NCBI GenBank assembly: GCA_034336665.1
Contig: JAPFBE010000002.1
Coordinates: forward strand, 18,330,906-18,394,905
Reading direction: 5' to 3'
DNA from: Luscinia megarhynchos
Lineage: Eukaryota > Chordata > Aves > Passeriformes > Turdidae
DNA: 64,000 nucleotides
The translations under genes and the position numbers were made by a program. Below are positions 38,322 to 50,887 of the stretch, in pieces (the stretch's first letter is position 1; every line of letters begins with the position of its first letter). Under the pieces are notes generated by a model that saw only the letters and a list, made by a program, of their open reading frames with translations, was not told where the DNA came from and did not search any database.

Positions 38322-38373
38322 ATTGCACAGGAAAATTTGGTGAAGAGATTGCACAGGAAAATTTGGTGAAGAG
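38322..38373 (+). repeat. Perfect 26-bp tandem duplication (two copies)
   Basis: The 26-base unit beginning ATTGCACAGGAAAA and ending GGTGAAGAG occupies 38322-38347 and is repeated without a single mismatch at 38348-38373, followed by ATT of a third start. The absence of any difference argues for a recent slippage or polymorphic minisatellite seed. Confidence 0.95.
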
Positions 38374-38861
38374 ATTTCAGAGAGAGCCCTAAACTATTTA
38401 GCTGTAAGTACAGTAAGCAATATAGCTGCATTAGCACAGAGCTCAGCTAGGTAAATTAGCATTGTGCTGCATAGACATATCCTAAATTTCTGGTATGGTT
38501 TCCTCTGTGATGTTTTCAAACCACGGCTTGAAAGTGAAATATGGGGTTATTTCATGCATCCAAAACACTATGCTAGGAAAGCTTGCATATTCCTTTTTTA
38601 TTGTGTCGCTATCATCTCTTTTAGAAAATTCTAAGCTGACTACCTAATTTTTTTTTTTTCTTTTATTGGTGGCATCCTCTCATTCATCAGAGCCTGGATC
38701 CCTTGTAACCAAAAGCTGTTTCAGCTGGGGCACAGAAGATACTGCCTCTGTATTATAAAACCTGTCATTTTAGTTCCCTCATAACCTCATGATAGAAGGC
38801 TAGACATGATCAGAAAAGGAATAGAGATCTGACATTATTATATCCCTACATAAATCTACTC

Positions 38862-39360
38862 AGTTCTGATCACACTGTCTCAAATAGGATACAGTAGGAC
38901 TGGAAAATGCTCAGGAAAGGGCAAGGATGGTAGATGTTGTGGATTATATAGCATGAGAGTAAGTCCCATTCTCCAGTCTGTGGGGAGAAAGTGGAGGGCT
39001 ACCATAGAGGTCTGTTGTGAGCAGTATGGAGAAGGTGAGTAAGGAACTGCTAAGGACTGCTACAGTCTTAGGATACATGGTGAAATTCCCTGAAGAAATT
39101 GGTTTGGAAGTCTTCAAGGAAGAAGTCTCCTCTCAGTGACAAGCAGTGGAACTCACTGCCACATTGGATGGGCAACTCCAAACATTTAAAAAATTTAAAA
39201 TAAGGACATGGATTACTTTGATGGTTGTTCATCAATGATTAAGGAAAATCAGGAAATTAGGCTGGGTTATTCCTCTTAAAGCAAGAATAGCAGATTATTA
39301 CCCTTTATACTTCTAGGAGTGGTTGTGGCATCACTGGATGACCCACTAGGTTATTGTAGG
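38862..39360 (+). repeat. Ancient CR1-type LINE 3' fragment
   Basis: The order of short matches follows the old reptile/bird CR1 subfamilies: GGACTGGAAAATGCTCAGGAAAGGGCAA, CATAGAGGTCTG, TATGGAGAAGGTGAGTAAGGAA, CAGTGGAACTCACTGCCACA, a segment with CATGGATTACTTTGATGG...CATCAATGATTAAG, and a terminal GATGACCCACTAGG-like end. The elements are spaced as in a LINE tail but heavily mutated, clearly older than the other CR1 copies in the window. Confidence 0.65.
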
Positions 39361-39410
39361 TACTAAGATGTCTCTCTCTACCTGTGACTGCAAATCTACT
39401 ATTCTACACA

Positions 39411-39545
39411 GTATATATCCTTTTATTAAATTCTTTTATACATTCTTTTATATATATAAAAATAATAGATAATCTATATTCAAAGTATATATTCTTTAAT
39501 TTTATTCTTTATTTAATTTATATTATATATAAATTCTTAAGATAA
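39411..39545. repeat. AT-rich low-complexity tract
   Basis: Imperfect TTTATAT, TATATA and TTCTTTTAT units over about 135 bases, over 85 percent A or T. It directly follows the ancient CR1 fragment and may have grown from that element's end. Confidence 0.8.
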
Positions 39546-42500
39546 GCTTTGAAGATCAAGGGAGGAAGAACCAATATGCTACTGGCTGGAGGTGTATTTT
39601 ATCAGAGAGCATCATCATAACTCTACCTGTTTGAAAAGACTGTGAAAATGAACACTGCCATGGTGCATCAGAGGTTGATGCCTACCCTGACACACTTCCC
39701 CTGCATTCTTTAAGTCAGGTGCTTTGGGAATTCCTGAGATAAAAGTTACACAAGTGTTGCTCTACTTAGTCAAGAACAGTGGCTATTTTAGATCCCTGGA
39801 AATTGAGAATAAAAGCAGGGAAAAGATGAGATACAGACAAGATGTTAAGAATATATAGGAGACTTCAGTTCTGCAACTATTTAAATATCCTGTATATGGT
39901 TCACTTTCAAGCAACATACTAAGGAGAAGGTTTTGCAGGCAGACTCTTCATTCAGTAGAGAATAAACTACATTTAATATCTGCTGAAATCTCATATAGAT
40001 AACTTTTCTAACAGGCTGTAGCTTTTAATGGCATCTGTTTAATGTTTGCATGGTGATTTTCTTCCTCCTGGCTCCACCATCCCAAGAATTTGATGAATGA
40101 ATGGAATGAAGTCATCGACCATTGGCATTTTTCCATCCTCCAAAGGGATAAGATACAAACATTTATGCTTATATGGATTTTGGAATTGGTCTGATATTTG
40201 GGGAAGTAAATACAAAGTTTCTGCATTCAGATTACCTCTGCCCATCTGGAAATTCATTCTGGGTCAGCAGGATTACCAGAAACTGGACTGCAGGCAGAAT
40301 ACCACAGGTATAACACAGAATAACACAGAACATGCTGGGTCTAGAGTTGGCTAAGATACCATGATTGCTCTCTGATCTTGGTTATGTGAGATAAGTCAAA
40401 AATAGTGATATTTTTGCTAGAAGAGTTTGTTCTGTCTCTGCCTTTATACCTGGCAGAGAGGCGGTAATTCCAAGGCACAAATCAGAAACTCCCACACACA
40501 GCCCTTGATTGCTTCTTTTTCAACTCACCATGCAATTGCCATATGTGAATCTAGCAAGTGACACTTCCTAATCTAAAGCACTATCACTTTCCTAAAAGTA
40601 GAAGCTTAAATAAACCGCATGATTGGGAAAATTAAATCAAGACTAAGTCTAGAAAGTGAAGAAGGATGGACTTCTAGAGAACAAGTTCTCCCTGTTGATA
40701 CTGGTGGCAAAATGTCCAGAAGTTTGATGTCTCAAAAACCTGTGTTCCTGTGAGCACATGAAATAAAACCTAGTGAATGCAGGGTGTACTGAAACTGCTA
40801 CAGTGGTCAAGTTGTCTCCATTCTTTTTTATTTTTCTCCTCTACCCATTGTACTGAAATCATCAACAAATACCTTAGGGCAACACAACAGGTAATCACAC
40901 CTCACGCTTCACTTAGCTTATCTTTTCCAATATTTAAAGACCTGTTTTTGCAAATATTCTGATCATCTCAGAAATATAAAACCCATAGAGGTTGTTTGCA
41001 GAGAGTAGAGGAAAAAAAAGGTGAGGCAATCTGAGAAATGCCTGACTTAGTGTCCTCCATGCTGAAACAAAAGTTTTCCTTAGAAAAAATCCAGAAGCAG
41101 CACTTGCAGGCACTGCAGGAGTAAAATAGATTTGAGTCTGGATGTCCAAAGCACTGACAGGTAAATTACAAAGGGCAGAATCTTCATTGCTGGTGATTTA
41201 GGAAGCATGAAGAGATGCAGCTTGATTTGTGGATCCCAAGTGGAGTTTTCAAGGCTGACAATTAATAATAGGAAATTGACTAGTAAACTGAATGAATCTG
41301 ACACAGGGTCATGAGAGCAAATTACATTTGGAAGCTATAGTGCCATTTTTCTAGTTACTTGTAAGAACAGTGAACAGTGTGGAATTTTGTTTGCAGATAC
41401 TTTTTGACTTTTCTCCTTCTGTGCTTTTCTCCTGCCATCCCCATCCTAAAAAATCAAGTCTTTCTTTGGGGATTTACGTATTTAACTACTTAATCTTGTA
41501 ATTTGAAGTAACAAGACAGTTTGGTGACATTTTACAAGACAAAAGCCATTGAGTCCACCTCTCATAACTACACAACTCTTAAAATCCTCATATGACTAAT
41601 CTCTACTTCCCAGCAGTCTCCTGCCAATAAAATCATACTTTGAACTGTGCTACTTTAGTATACCAAATAAAGCTCCTACACGACTTCCATATCAGCTCAG
41701 AGTTTGGTTAGCCTAAAATCATGGTGATGTTTATACAGATCACAGACTGTATTAAATGAAACTCTCCCTATAAACGTTTGTGGGAGATTATATTAAGCTC
41801 AACAGTCTATGAAATCTCCTTAAAAAATGCAGGGTGCTTGGCCTCCTGTGAAATGGTATTCAGGAAAATTAAGTCACAAAAGTGTATCCCTAGTCCTCCA
41901 CAACTGAAGGACTATTCTGACAAAAAGATTACTTTGCCTAGGCTGATTTTCAGCCCCATCCTCTCAAACTTGCATGCAAAGGGCCCTTTGGGATACAGCT
42001 TGCTTGGACACAGATTCCCAGGCCTAGAAGATCTCTTTTACTCATATTCCTTTCCAACTGGCTGCTCACAGGTGATGCTAGGAATTGTATGATATTTGCA
42101 CTCTTTCACTGTTTCTCCCTTAGCTTTCAAAGTAATGGGATAATTTTTGAGATGGAAGCAAATGAAAGGAATGCAAGATTCAAACCTGTGCATTTATTAA
42201 AAAAAGACAGTCTGTGCCTAGTGTAAATGCTATCCCTAGGTGGGCAAGAAGCTACTTCTGCACTTCCAGGGAATTCAAATAATTGAAATGTAGCTCTTCT
42301 GCCCAGCACAGGAGCTGTCTTTTGTGAGGGAGAGCAAAGTGTGGCTGCTGTCTGCTTTCAGAGGGCCAGGCAGCACCTTGGGTGAGACCTGTGGCAGGGC
42401 TGGGGTCCTCTGGGCCCTTGGGTGCAGGGAGATTTGGGGATGGATCCAGGCTTTCAGACATGGAGGTGTTTGAGGATGAGGTCCTGGCTGAGGGAGGCAG

Positions 42501-45500
42501 ATCAAGCAATAGGCATTTGGTACATAATGAATGAAGATTTCACTGTATGGCTGCATCTGGAAGTCTGACCCTTTCCTTTACCTGCCTTTCAAAGAAGGGA
42601 AGGGGTGCTGTGGTGGTATATTCTAGATCTGTAATATATTCTGAGTTTTCAAAAATGGCTTATATCTTTGCTAGCAGATATGTCTAACTTAAGCTGCAGT
42701 TTCAATACTTTGTAAAAGAACTCGAGTGTTCCCAATTACTGTGCCGAGGAAGCTTCCAACATGCAGTCAGATGACACAACCTTAGGCCTTGCCTGTTTCT
42801 CTTCACTTAGCAAATAGTGTAAGTTGGAGGTTGACCTGTGCCACTGTGGATTTTAATAGTATTTTTATTGTGAAATACACAAAAGGAGATTTCAGAAGTG
42901 CTGTGTGATGTGCAGTCTGTGTGACTGCCGTCAGCAATTTGTTCCTAGTACCCAACATGGGAAAGGGAAATGCAAATGAAACATTTGTCTCCTTGGAAAA
43001 AAGGCTCTGAACTACTTGAATTGGAGGGACAGGCAGAGGTTGCTTTGCAGATCAGAGCTGTCCTTTACTCACACAGCAGAGAGCAGAATCTGCCTTTGCC
43101 CTTCTTGACTGTTGCTACAAATTCGCAGTGCCTGCTCACCAGCTGGTGACATGAGGTGGTGACTCCTGCCCCTCCCCAGGTGGGAGACCCTGAATAAAAT
43201 TAATTGATGACTGTAAAACTTGGCATCTTCCAGCAAAGAAACTAAAGCACTGGCTCTAAGTCTGACTGCCCCCTGCTGTGGTTCCTTTGCATCAGGCTGG
43301 TGCAGAGGGGACACACAGCACTGCCCACTGTGCCACAGCTGCTCCAACCTGAAGCAGTGCTGCTTCATGGTTGTCAGTCCAGCAGCTGTCACGATCCCTG
43401 CATGGATGCAGACTTTTAAAAGGAGCTGCAAAATGTCAGGGATTTTATTTGTGTGACCTGCCCCCACTGTGCAGACCAGAGCTGATGCACAGCACAGGAA
43501 TGTGGTTAAGATTATGGAAATAAGCACACAGACACACACGAGAACTTCTGCTTTGTTTCATTATGACAGGGGATTCATTTTTAGGACATATGTTCATTTC
43601 TGCTATCTGCACATGCCTGCACGCAGTGGGCTTCCACCTCCTCCTGACACAAAAGGCCCCCTGATCTACCCAGGGTGACAGTTTCCATTCCCTCCTTTAC
43701 TCTGGGCTGTTTTGCTGTAGCATCCTGCCTGGTTACAGTGCCCAGCTGGAATCATATTGTTTTTTTGGAGCTGTCTTGCCACCACTGCTCTGTAGATGAA
43801 CAAGGACTACAGCCTGGTGCCCATCAAACCTAGAGAATAGCTCTTGTCCCATCAGATGCAAAATTCTTAGGAATCATTTTTGCCCTGACAACATTCTCCT
43901 ACAGAACAGATCCCACCTTCATGGCAATTGCAGTGAAATGCTGAGAAAATTGAGATTCACCCACAGAAGGAAAGCCAAAAACTTTGAAGGCTGAAGAGAC
44001 ATAAGCATTCTGATTCTAGTCTTTTCAGGTTTTAAATTTGTTTTTGTCATTCACATATTTTCCTGAGATCATTTATGCTGCCAGTGAAAATCTAACTTGA
44101 TCTTTTCCTTGGAAGTAAATGCAGCCTATTTTGAGCAACACTGGTCAAAAGTTTCTAGTTAGAAGTGGAAAGGAAAAGGAAAACTTCTCTTTGTTTTATA
44201 AAACAAGCTTTGCTCTCCCCTGCACTTTGGCTTTCCTAGCAGCTAAAATAGTTTAGAGCAGGAATAAATGACTTGGCATAAGTACATTCTTGTGAGAATA
44301 CTACTCTGAGGTTTCTCCAGGTCTGAGGTTAGTTTTGTATAGTAGAGTTTTACTATGCGTGCATCTGCTGTGTTTTGTGAGACATCAAGACTTAGGCCTG
44401 TGTGCATATTTCTACTTAGACTCAAAGAAGACAATCAAAATTTTGTCCCTCACTTAGAGGCTTTTGTTTTTAGTTTCATTGCAGTAGAAATTTAGGGACC
44501 ATGTGTATTGTTTATTTACCTCATGCCACTGCTGCAAAAGGTGCAGCTCATCCTCCATGGGTTGCTCATGTGAAGTCACAGTTCTGCTCTTACCTGCTGG
44601 TTTCTCTACTCCTGAGGGCAGCATTCTCTCACTCCACTGCTACTTCTTGTCCCTCCAATAAACAAGGGCTGCCTTTACCTAGCCCAGACACTTTGTGCTA
44701 GATTGTGTACAAAGTTTGTGAAGCTAACAAATAAAAAATTTATTTTGATTATACAGCACGGACTTCTAAAATCATATTATTTCACATGACCTTCATGTGT
44801 CTGTTTTTAAAAAAGTAAGATAATGATGTTGGTGACCACATAGAAAAGTTTGATAAGCAAAAATAATCAACATCAAAAATCTGAAGACAAATAAATATAA
44901 TTCATCCTTAGAATTTATAATTGTTAAAAAAAACCTGCTTTATTTCCACAGCAGTCTGATGAGAATCTGAGTCATTAATTTTGAATGCTAAGAGCAAGAG
45001 AGTACTGGTGAGAAGGCTGGGTATGTGCTTCAATGAACCAGACATGGCTGAGTTTAATACTGATAGGAGAATCTTGAAATGTTAAGGAAAAGAGCTGCAC
45101 ATTTGGGTTTTACTGTAGAGACAAACCCCTGCCATTGCACTATTGAGAAGCTTTTTCAGGTGCACAGAACATCTTCATGGCATCTAGCCAAACATGTAAA
45201 ATACTGTATGAAAGAGGAAGGTAAAGATAGATAAAGACTGAGAAGTTAGTTTTGTATCTGCATTTCCTAGACCAGCTAAGAGGCAGGTGGGAGATTTTTG
45301 TCCTTTTGTTCTGGCCTGTGACTAGGCATATGCCTAAAACATGTCTCAGTTTCTGGTATTTTTGAGCATTGCTTTTTAAAATTATTTTTACAATTTGTAT
45401 GTGCTTTTACCTCGATTCTTTGCAAACAGAATGGGGCCTCAAAGAGATGTAAACTAAATATAAACTAATGTAAACTAAAGCACCTTCAAGTTCTTTATGT

Positions 45501-48500
45501 CTTTCATAATTTTTTCTGACAACAAAAAAAATACCACAAGAAAATTCCTTCTTGTGAAGTCTGCTTTAACTTGTGTGCTGTTTTTTAACTCATTTGGTGA
45601 AGAACTACTGTGAAGGAGCTGATCACACCAAAGTGTGTTTTCCAGCAATGTTCATGCAAAGGATCCCAAGCAAAACTGTGTGTGCCTGATTTTCTGTGCC
45701 AAGATTAACAGTGTGGAATAACAGCCACTGCACAGTAAAAGATTCTTTTTGCATTTTTCCCACATTATCCCACATGACTGAAATGCAGAAAGTCATACTT
45801 TTGAACATTTTGAGAGCCAATAGATGTTTTGTTGCTGAGATGTTTGAGGTAATTGCTTTTTAGAAGCAGTAACCTACCTGGGTGTGAATGCAGGGCTTGG
45901 GGCACACAAAGCAATTTATCCTAAATTTTAGGATACATTTGGTAGTACTGATGTAATATGGAGAACACATTCTTGAGATTGATGCACTTAATACTATCTT
46001 TATCTTGCTCTCTGGACTAAGGTTTCAACTGAGGGCCTCCAAAATCTTCCAGCATGCAAACACTAGGTTAAGCATGGAGCAGAGACATGCAAACCCTGGA
46101 GGAAGATTCACTGTAGTAGGTCTGGCAGAATAAAAGCAGGAAAAAAGAAGGTTTTTTTGAGATTGGGTGCTCCAAAGGAGTGCTGAGCATTATATAGATG
46201 TTATCTCCTAACTAAGTTCCCAGGCAGAAGGCTGAGAATGTGGAACTTTTACAATCTGATCCTCTGCTTGAGAGTGGTCTTGGCAGAGCCGCCATATGCA
46301 CAGCATCTTATTAAAAGTAGGTTTGATTATTTCCCCGGGTAATAGTAGAGCAGTAGATGTGGCAGTAGGAAGAGAAACATTAAAATGAGTGCAAATGGAA
46401 GCTCATTTCAGTGGTTGTTCACATTTACTGGAAGAAAAGTGGCTGGGAGATAACACTGACAGTGCAGCAGCCTGACAGCTACCTTTCTTCATTGACTTAG
46501 ACTGCAATAAAGCACAGCCTTTTTGAAACAAAGTTCAAGTAGCCAGAGCCTCTCTGTGGAAATTAATTTCCTCTGGAAGCTAGTTCCACGTAACTCATCA
46601 CCTACTTCACTGAACATTAGTCAGCCCTGTCGCTGGTGACAGAAGTGCTTGGCAGAGCTGCTGGAAAGTGGGTCATGTGGTGGATAAAACATAGCCTGCT
46701 TCCCTGGGCTGCTTTTAGTGTGGACCTCCTGAGACTGCAGTAAATAATAAATACCTGCAGGCCACTGTGGGCACTTTGGATGCTGCTGCATTGTCTTTGG
46801 TCCACGAGAGGAGCAAACCACACAATGATGTAGTAGGCATGCAGAAAGAAACTTTTGGCTACCCATCTCTGTTTCTGACCTGCTATTGTGATAATTTTTT
46901 TCCTGAATATGGGGAGCCATATACTGTTGGATGATGTAATTTCTACCCTCATCGGCCTGCATAGGCTGGAGGGCTTAGGAGTTCACTGGGGTGGTGGTAG
47001 CAGCTGTTTGTTGTTGATGCCTCACCAGTGGCACTGGTAAGAGGAGACCTGGGGCACTGCTCCTGGGCAAACACCCAGCTGTGCCTGGTTACAGGGGGAG
47101 ATTTTTGGCTGTGAGAGCAGTGCTCACTGATACAACAGCCATTTCATGTGCCCTCCACAGTAAAAGGCTGTGGGCCACATAGAATTTGATGTCTTTTAGA
47201 AGTCTTTATGAGAAGTACAAAGCTGTGCTGTTTCAGGCTTTTTAAAAGTCACATCTTTTATTTGAAAAGGAACCTGCAAAGAACTAAAAGAGAATGAGGT
47301 TTGTGATCTATTTTTGTGCTGTATAATGATCTATTCCTTTCTCTTCCTTTTCACTCTCCCCTTCCCTTTCTCTTTTCTAATCCTTGCTAGAAAGGTTAGG
47401 AATTTTCCTAGCTACTGTTCAACAGCTTGTTACCCAGACTGTAAACATTGAATTTCAGTGCTTCCCATTGCTGGAAGAATCAAGGCACTGAATCATTAAC
47501 AAGGCAATACTTTGTGCCAAATGTTTGTTTATGATTAATGGTAAACAGTTTTTTTAAAAAGAAAAAAAAAGGATTAAAATATCCTCTTTACTAAAATACT
47601 CGCCCTTCAATTTTCTTCCACAAAAATGTTTGGACAACTCTATTCATACACATTTCTGTTTTTCTGTCAGAGTACTGCAAAGAAGTTTTACCCCTCCTTT
47701 GTCACCACTCTGCTTGGATGCCTTTGTACAGATGGGGGAAAACATCTATGTGATGCCAAAGGTGAAATTCCATGTCTTGTCCAAGTCTTACAAACAACTC
47801 ATATCCATTAAATTGGAGAGATCCTCTTCCTTCTTGTTTTCCCTACTCCTGCTCTTGGTTTTGGCTGTGCAGTCTCATGCTGAGTCTGCAGCTGGTAAAA
47901 CTGCAGCTTTGTCTCTATCCTGGAAGAAAACTAGATTGCTTTTTTTCGAGTTTATTGGCTGCTGGATTTCTGGATTGTATCAATTCCCAGGAACTCCCAA
48001 GCATCAGAACTGGCAGTAGGTATGCAAGACAGTGTGTCCAGGAGTGATGTAGGGGCTGTGAGACTTCCATGTTTCAACATGGCAGAGAAATGTTGGATGG
48101 GCTCAGTCATCCTGTGCTGGTTCTCCACCAAGATGGAGTCAATTGAGCCACAATAACTCACCATGTGTGACCTCTCAGCCTGCCTCCAGAATGAAAGGTG
48201 GATGTGTTCATGTAGAAATCCTCTCCTGAATGGTCAGCTGGGAGGAGTGTTCTCACTACCTCTCAAACCACATTTCACCAGAATGAGGACTGCACTTACC
48301 TCAAACTACTCTATAGCAGCAGTGCATTCCCTTGCTGTGGATTGTATTCCTCCAGGGAATTCTCAGAGTAAAAAGAGGTGTGAATATTGTCCATCCAGAA
48401 GTTTCTTTATAGTGGTTGGTCTGTGGTTAGCCAGAGGTGATGCTAATCAGAGGAAAATTTGAAGAAGAGAGCCACCCACACTGGAAGTGGAAAGTTGGAT

Positions 48501-49021
48501 TAGTATATGCAAATTACAAAGGACTCAAAATTTATGAAATACAATGCCAGTGTATCAGCCCCTATTACTTTTGCCAGGCTGTCAGCACTTCATCCCCATG
48601 GCCTAGCAGTCACATCTGTGTGTCTCCCAGCTCTCTTGGTACAGGCAAGCAAGCAAACTGAGGTATCTCCTGGGAAACAACACCCTTGTTAGGCTTCTCA
48701 ATTGCTGCTACACAAAAAGAAAAAAGCAGAAAGGACTTTAATAGGAAAATAAAGAGGTGCTACAGTCTGAGCAGTGTGAACATGACATTGTTAGATGGGC
48801 ACTCTTGCCTTTAATAGGTTATCTTTTTCCATTAGAGGGCTGTTTAAATTTTTAAGTGGTGCACAAGCTCATAAGGGCTTTTACTGCGTGGGTTCCCATT
48901 TTCATGTGGGTTTTGAATGTGTGGGAAAAGCTGATGCATTAAGATCTATTTCCAGTCTTCCCCTTGGGAACTATTGGTGGTCATTTCATCTTTCTTACAT
49001 GACTTTAAAGATCTTCAACAT
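39546..49021. other. Intergenic stretch
   Basis: No gene or repeat family is recognised in about 9.5 kb. A small 10-bp duplication (TAACACAGAA twice, 40312-40331) and TAAACTAA-type repeats (45445-45480) are present. Open frames up to 156 codons (43069-43539 minus) and two overlapping minus frames of about 112 codons at 46617-46962 show no motif. The piece around 46260-46400 has two CpGs in a conserved-looking context but is not convincing. Confidence 0.45.
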
Positions 49022-49170
49022 CCACCCCCCCACCCACCAAAAAAACCCCAAAAAAACCCCAAAAAACCCCAAAAAAAAAAAAAAACAAAAAAACCAAACA
49101 AAAATCCCAAAATCCCTCAAGAAACAAAAACAAACAAACAAGCAAAAAAAGGAAATGGTTTTCTGTTTTT
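49022..49170 (+). repeat. A/C-rich simple sequence, (C4A6-7)n and oligo-A
   Basis: CCCCCCCACCCACC, then four ACCCCAAAAAA-type units, then A-rich sequence with CAAA spacers. It is almost devoid of G and T on the plus strand. Open frames rich in Lys, Pro, Gln and Asn cross it only because it lacks T. It is probably slippage-grown from an oligo-A end. Confidence 0.9.
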
Positions 49171-49633
49171 TTTTGTTAGCTTCCAGTGGTCAAATCTTAT
49201 AGAGGAATACCAGGGCTAAAAACAAGAAGCAGAACATAAAGTCCAAACAGCTTGGATTTAACTAAACCCACAATCCTCAAAATTTATTTGGACATAAGTT
49301 TCAAATAAAGTTAAAGCTCTTGTAGGGTAAAGGAAAAAAAAAACAGAAATAAATGATGATTTTTTGATCATGATTTGGATTAAGAATACTTAAATAGTTG
49401 TACTGGTGTACAATATCTCTAGCAATATGACTGGCTTCCAGATGGGAGGGGGAGAACTATAATAATGAATTATGGGTCCAATGAAAGGTCATTTTTCTTC
49501 TGTCACATAGACTTCAAATCAGTCACTGTGTCTCCCTTGCTCTTTTTTCTAATTGGAATGCTGCATAATACAAAATGTCTTTTCCCTGGTGTTTTGCTGA
49601 TAAAGTAATTTCTAATTTGCTTTAAAATTACAG

Positions 49634-49777
49634 GTATGAAGAGAAGCTTAGTTGTATAGAGGAAATGCTCCTCACTTTGAAGATCTTGTTTGAAGGGCCA
49701 ATGGAGAAAGGCCCTGAAATTAAAGATATTTCAGAGAAAAAAAGGAGGGAAGCACACAGACACAGAAAGAAAGAAAG
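49634..49777 (+). other. Candidate coding or lncRNA exon, 144 nt
   Basis: Acceptor TTTGCTTTAAAATTACAG precedes 49634 and the near-perfect donor AAAG|GTAAGC follows 49777. Exactly one frame is open throughout (47 codons, phase 2 in and 2 out). It begins YEEKLSCIEEMLLTLK and ends in the strongly basic KKRREAHRHRKKER; the acidic-amphipathic start followed by a basic tail is protein-like. The next in-frame codon after the donor is a stop, as expected for an intron boundary. I do not recognise the family. The segment sits about 32 kb upstream of LY86 on the opposite strand. Confidence 0.35.
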
Positions 49778-50774
49778 GTAAGCATCTTGTCTATTGAAGA
49801 AATTGCCTTCAAGTAAGAGAATTTATTTCCTCAAGGATAATTTGATCCTAGGAGTCAAATTGTCACTAAACAAAAAGCCAAATCAAGAGCAGCAAATTGA
49901 TTTTGCTTCTAGTGTCTTTTTCTTCTAGTTTTTCCCTAATTAAAAAGAGAAGAAGGATGTGATAAATCCAGCTATTTTTTAGCTCATTGTTGCACTCATC
50001 CCTGAAGAACCTCTTCCCTGCATGCATTTTATTGGTGGGGAGTGGAATGAAAACCTCTAGGTTAAATTTTCAGAGATGAACACTTACATTCAGTTTAATT
50101 GGAAAAGCAGTGGTTGCAAATAGTGAATATCTACTGCCTATCTTTAGGAAAAGTTGTATGCCCAACACCTATGAGAAAAGGGTCACATACATAAATGAGA
50201 TGTGTAAGCACTCTAGTCTGGTTTTGGAGTGAGTGATCCAGTCAAGCACATAGAGAAACTCATGGTGGGGAGGGGAAATTAAAAGTTATATATATATAAA
50301 AACAATGAGGAGTTCAAGTTGTTCTATTTGACAAATGTTTGTGTCTTTGGTGATCATCTGTTTCCTCTCCCAATACATGGACATGTAGAGACCACATGTT
50401 TCTTCCTGCTTTTTAGTCTTGCACAACTCTCTTTGACCACTCCCAGCCACTCAAAGCACTTTGCACAATACTTCCCTTTTGGCTTCTCATTTGCCATATG
50501 TGCTGCCAGCATTTCTCACCCAGTTCCTTCTCTCTGTTCAATTGTTAAATGAACCTTTGTGCCCCGAGGTTCTTTTTCTTTTCGTTTTCCTGGAGAATGG
50601 ATGGCAGGAGTGCATAAAACACATCCAAGCAGTGCTTGCAGGTTTGGAGACATGAAAAGCAAGGTGCCAGCACTAGGTGAAAACTCAGAGTTTGTGCTGT
50701 GTAATTTATGTTTAATGCCACAGCAGAATCTGGGTTTTGTGCCTGGCTCTTCAAAGATGTAACATGTTTTGCAG

Positions 50775-50887
50775 CTCCTCTTGTGCGTGAGAGTAAAGGA
50801 CATTTTGACTCACTTGAGATCCCTAGAAATGTTAGAAAAGAAAGGGAAGAAAATAGTACAAGAAAAGACACTTATGGAACTGCTGAG
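50775..50887 (+). other. Candidate exon, 113 nt, two open frames
   Basis: Acceptor ACATGTTTTGCAG precedes 50775 and donor GAG|GTGATA follows 50887. Two frames are open end to end. One reads VKDILTHLRSLEMLEKKG and continues helical and charged. The other reads PLVRESKGHFDSLEIPRN and continues hydrophilic. Neither starts in the phase required by the candidate exon at 49634-49777, so a direct splice in frame is not supported. Unrecognised. Confidence 0.22.

Noticed and set aside
46617..46962. Two overlapping minus-strand frames of about 112 codons
   Set aside because: Neither resembles a known protein or retroelement; overlapping frames argue for low stop density rather than coding.
49021..49219. 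Lys/Pro-rich open frames across the A/C tract
   Set aside because: Artefact of simple sequence lacking T.
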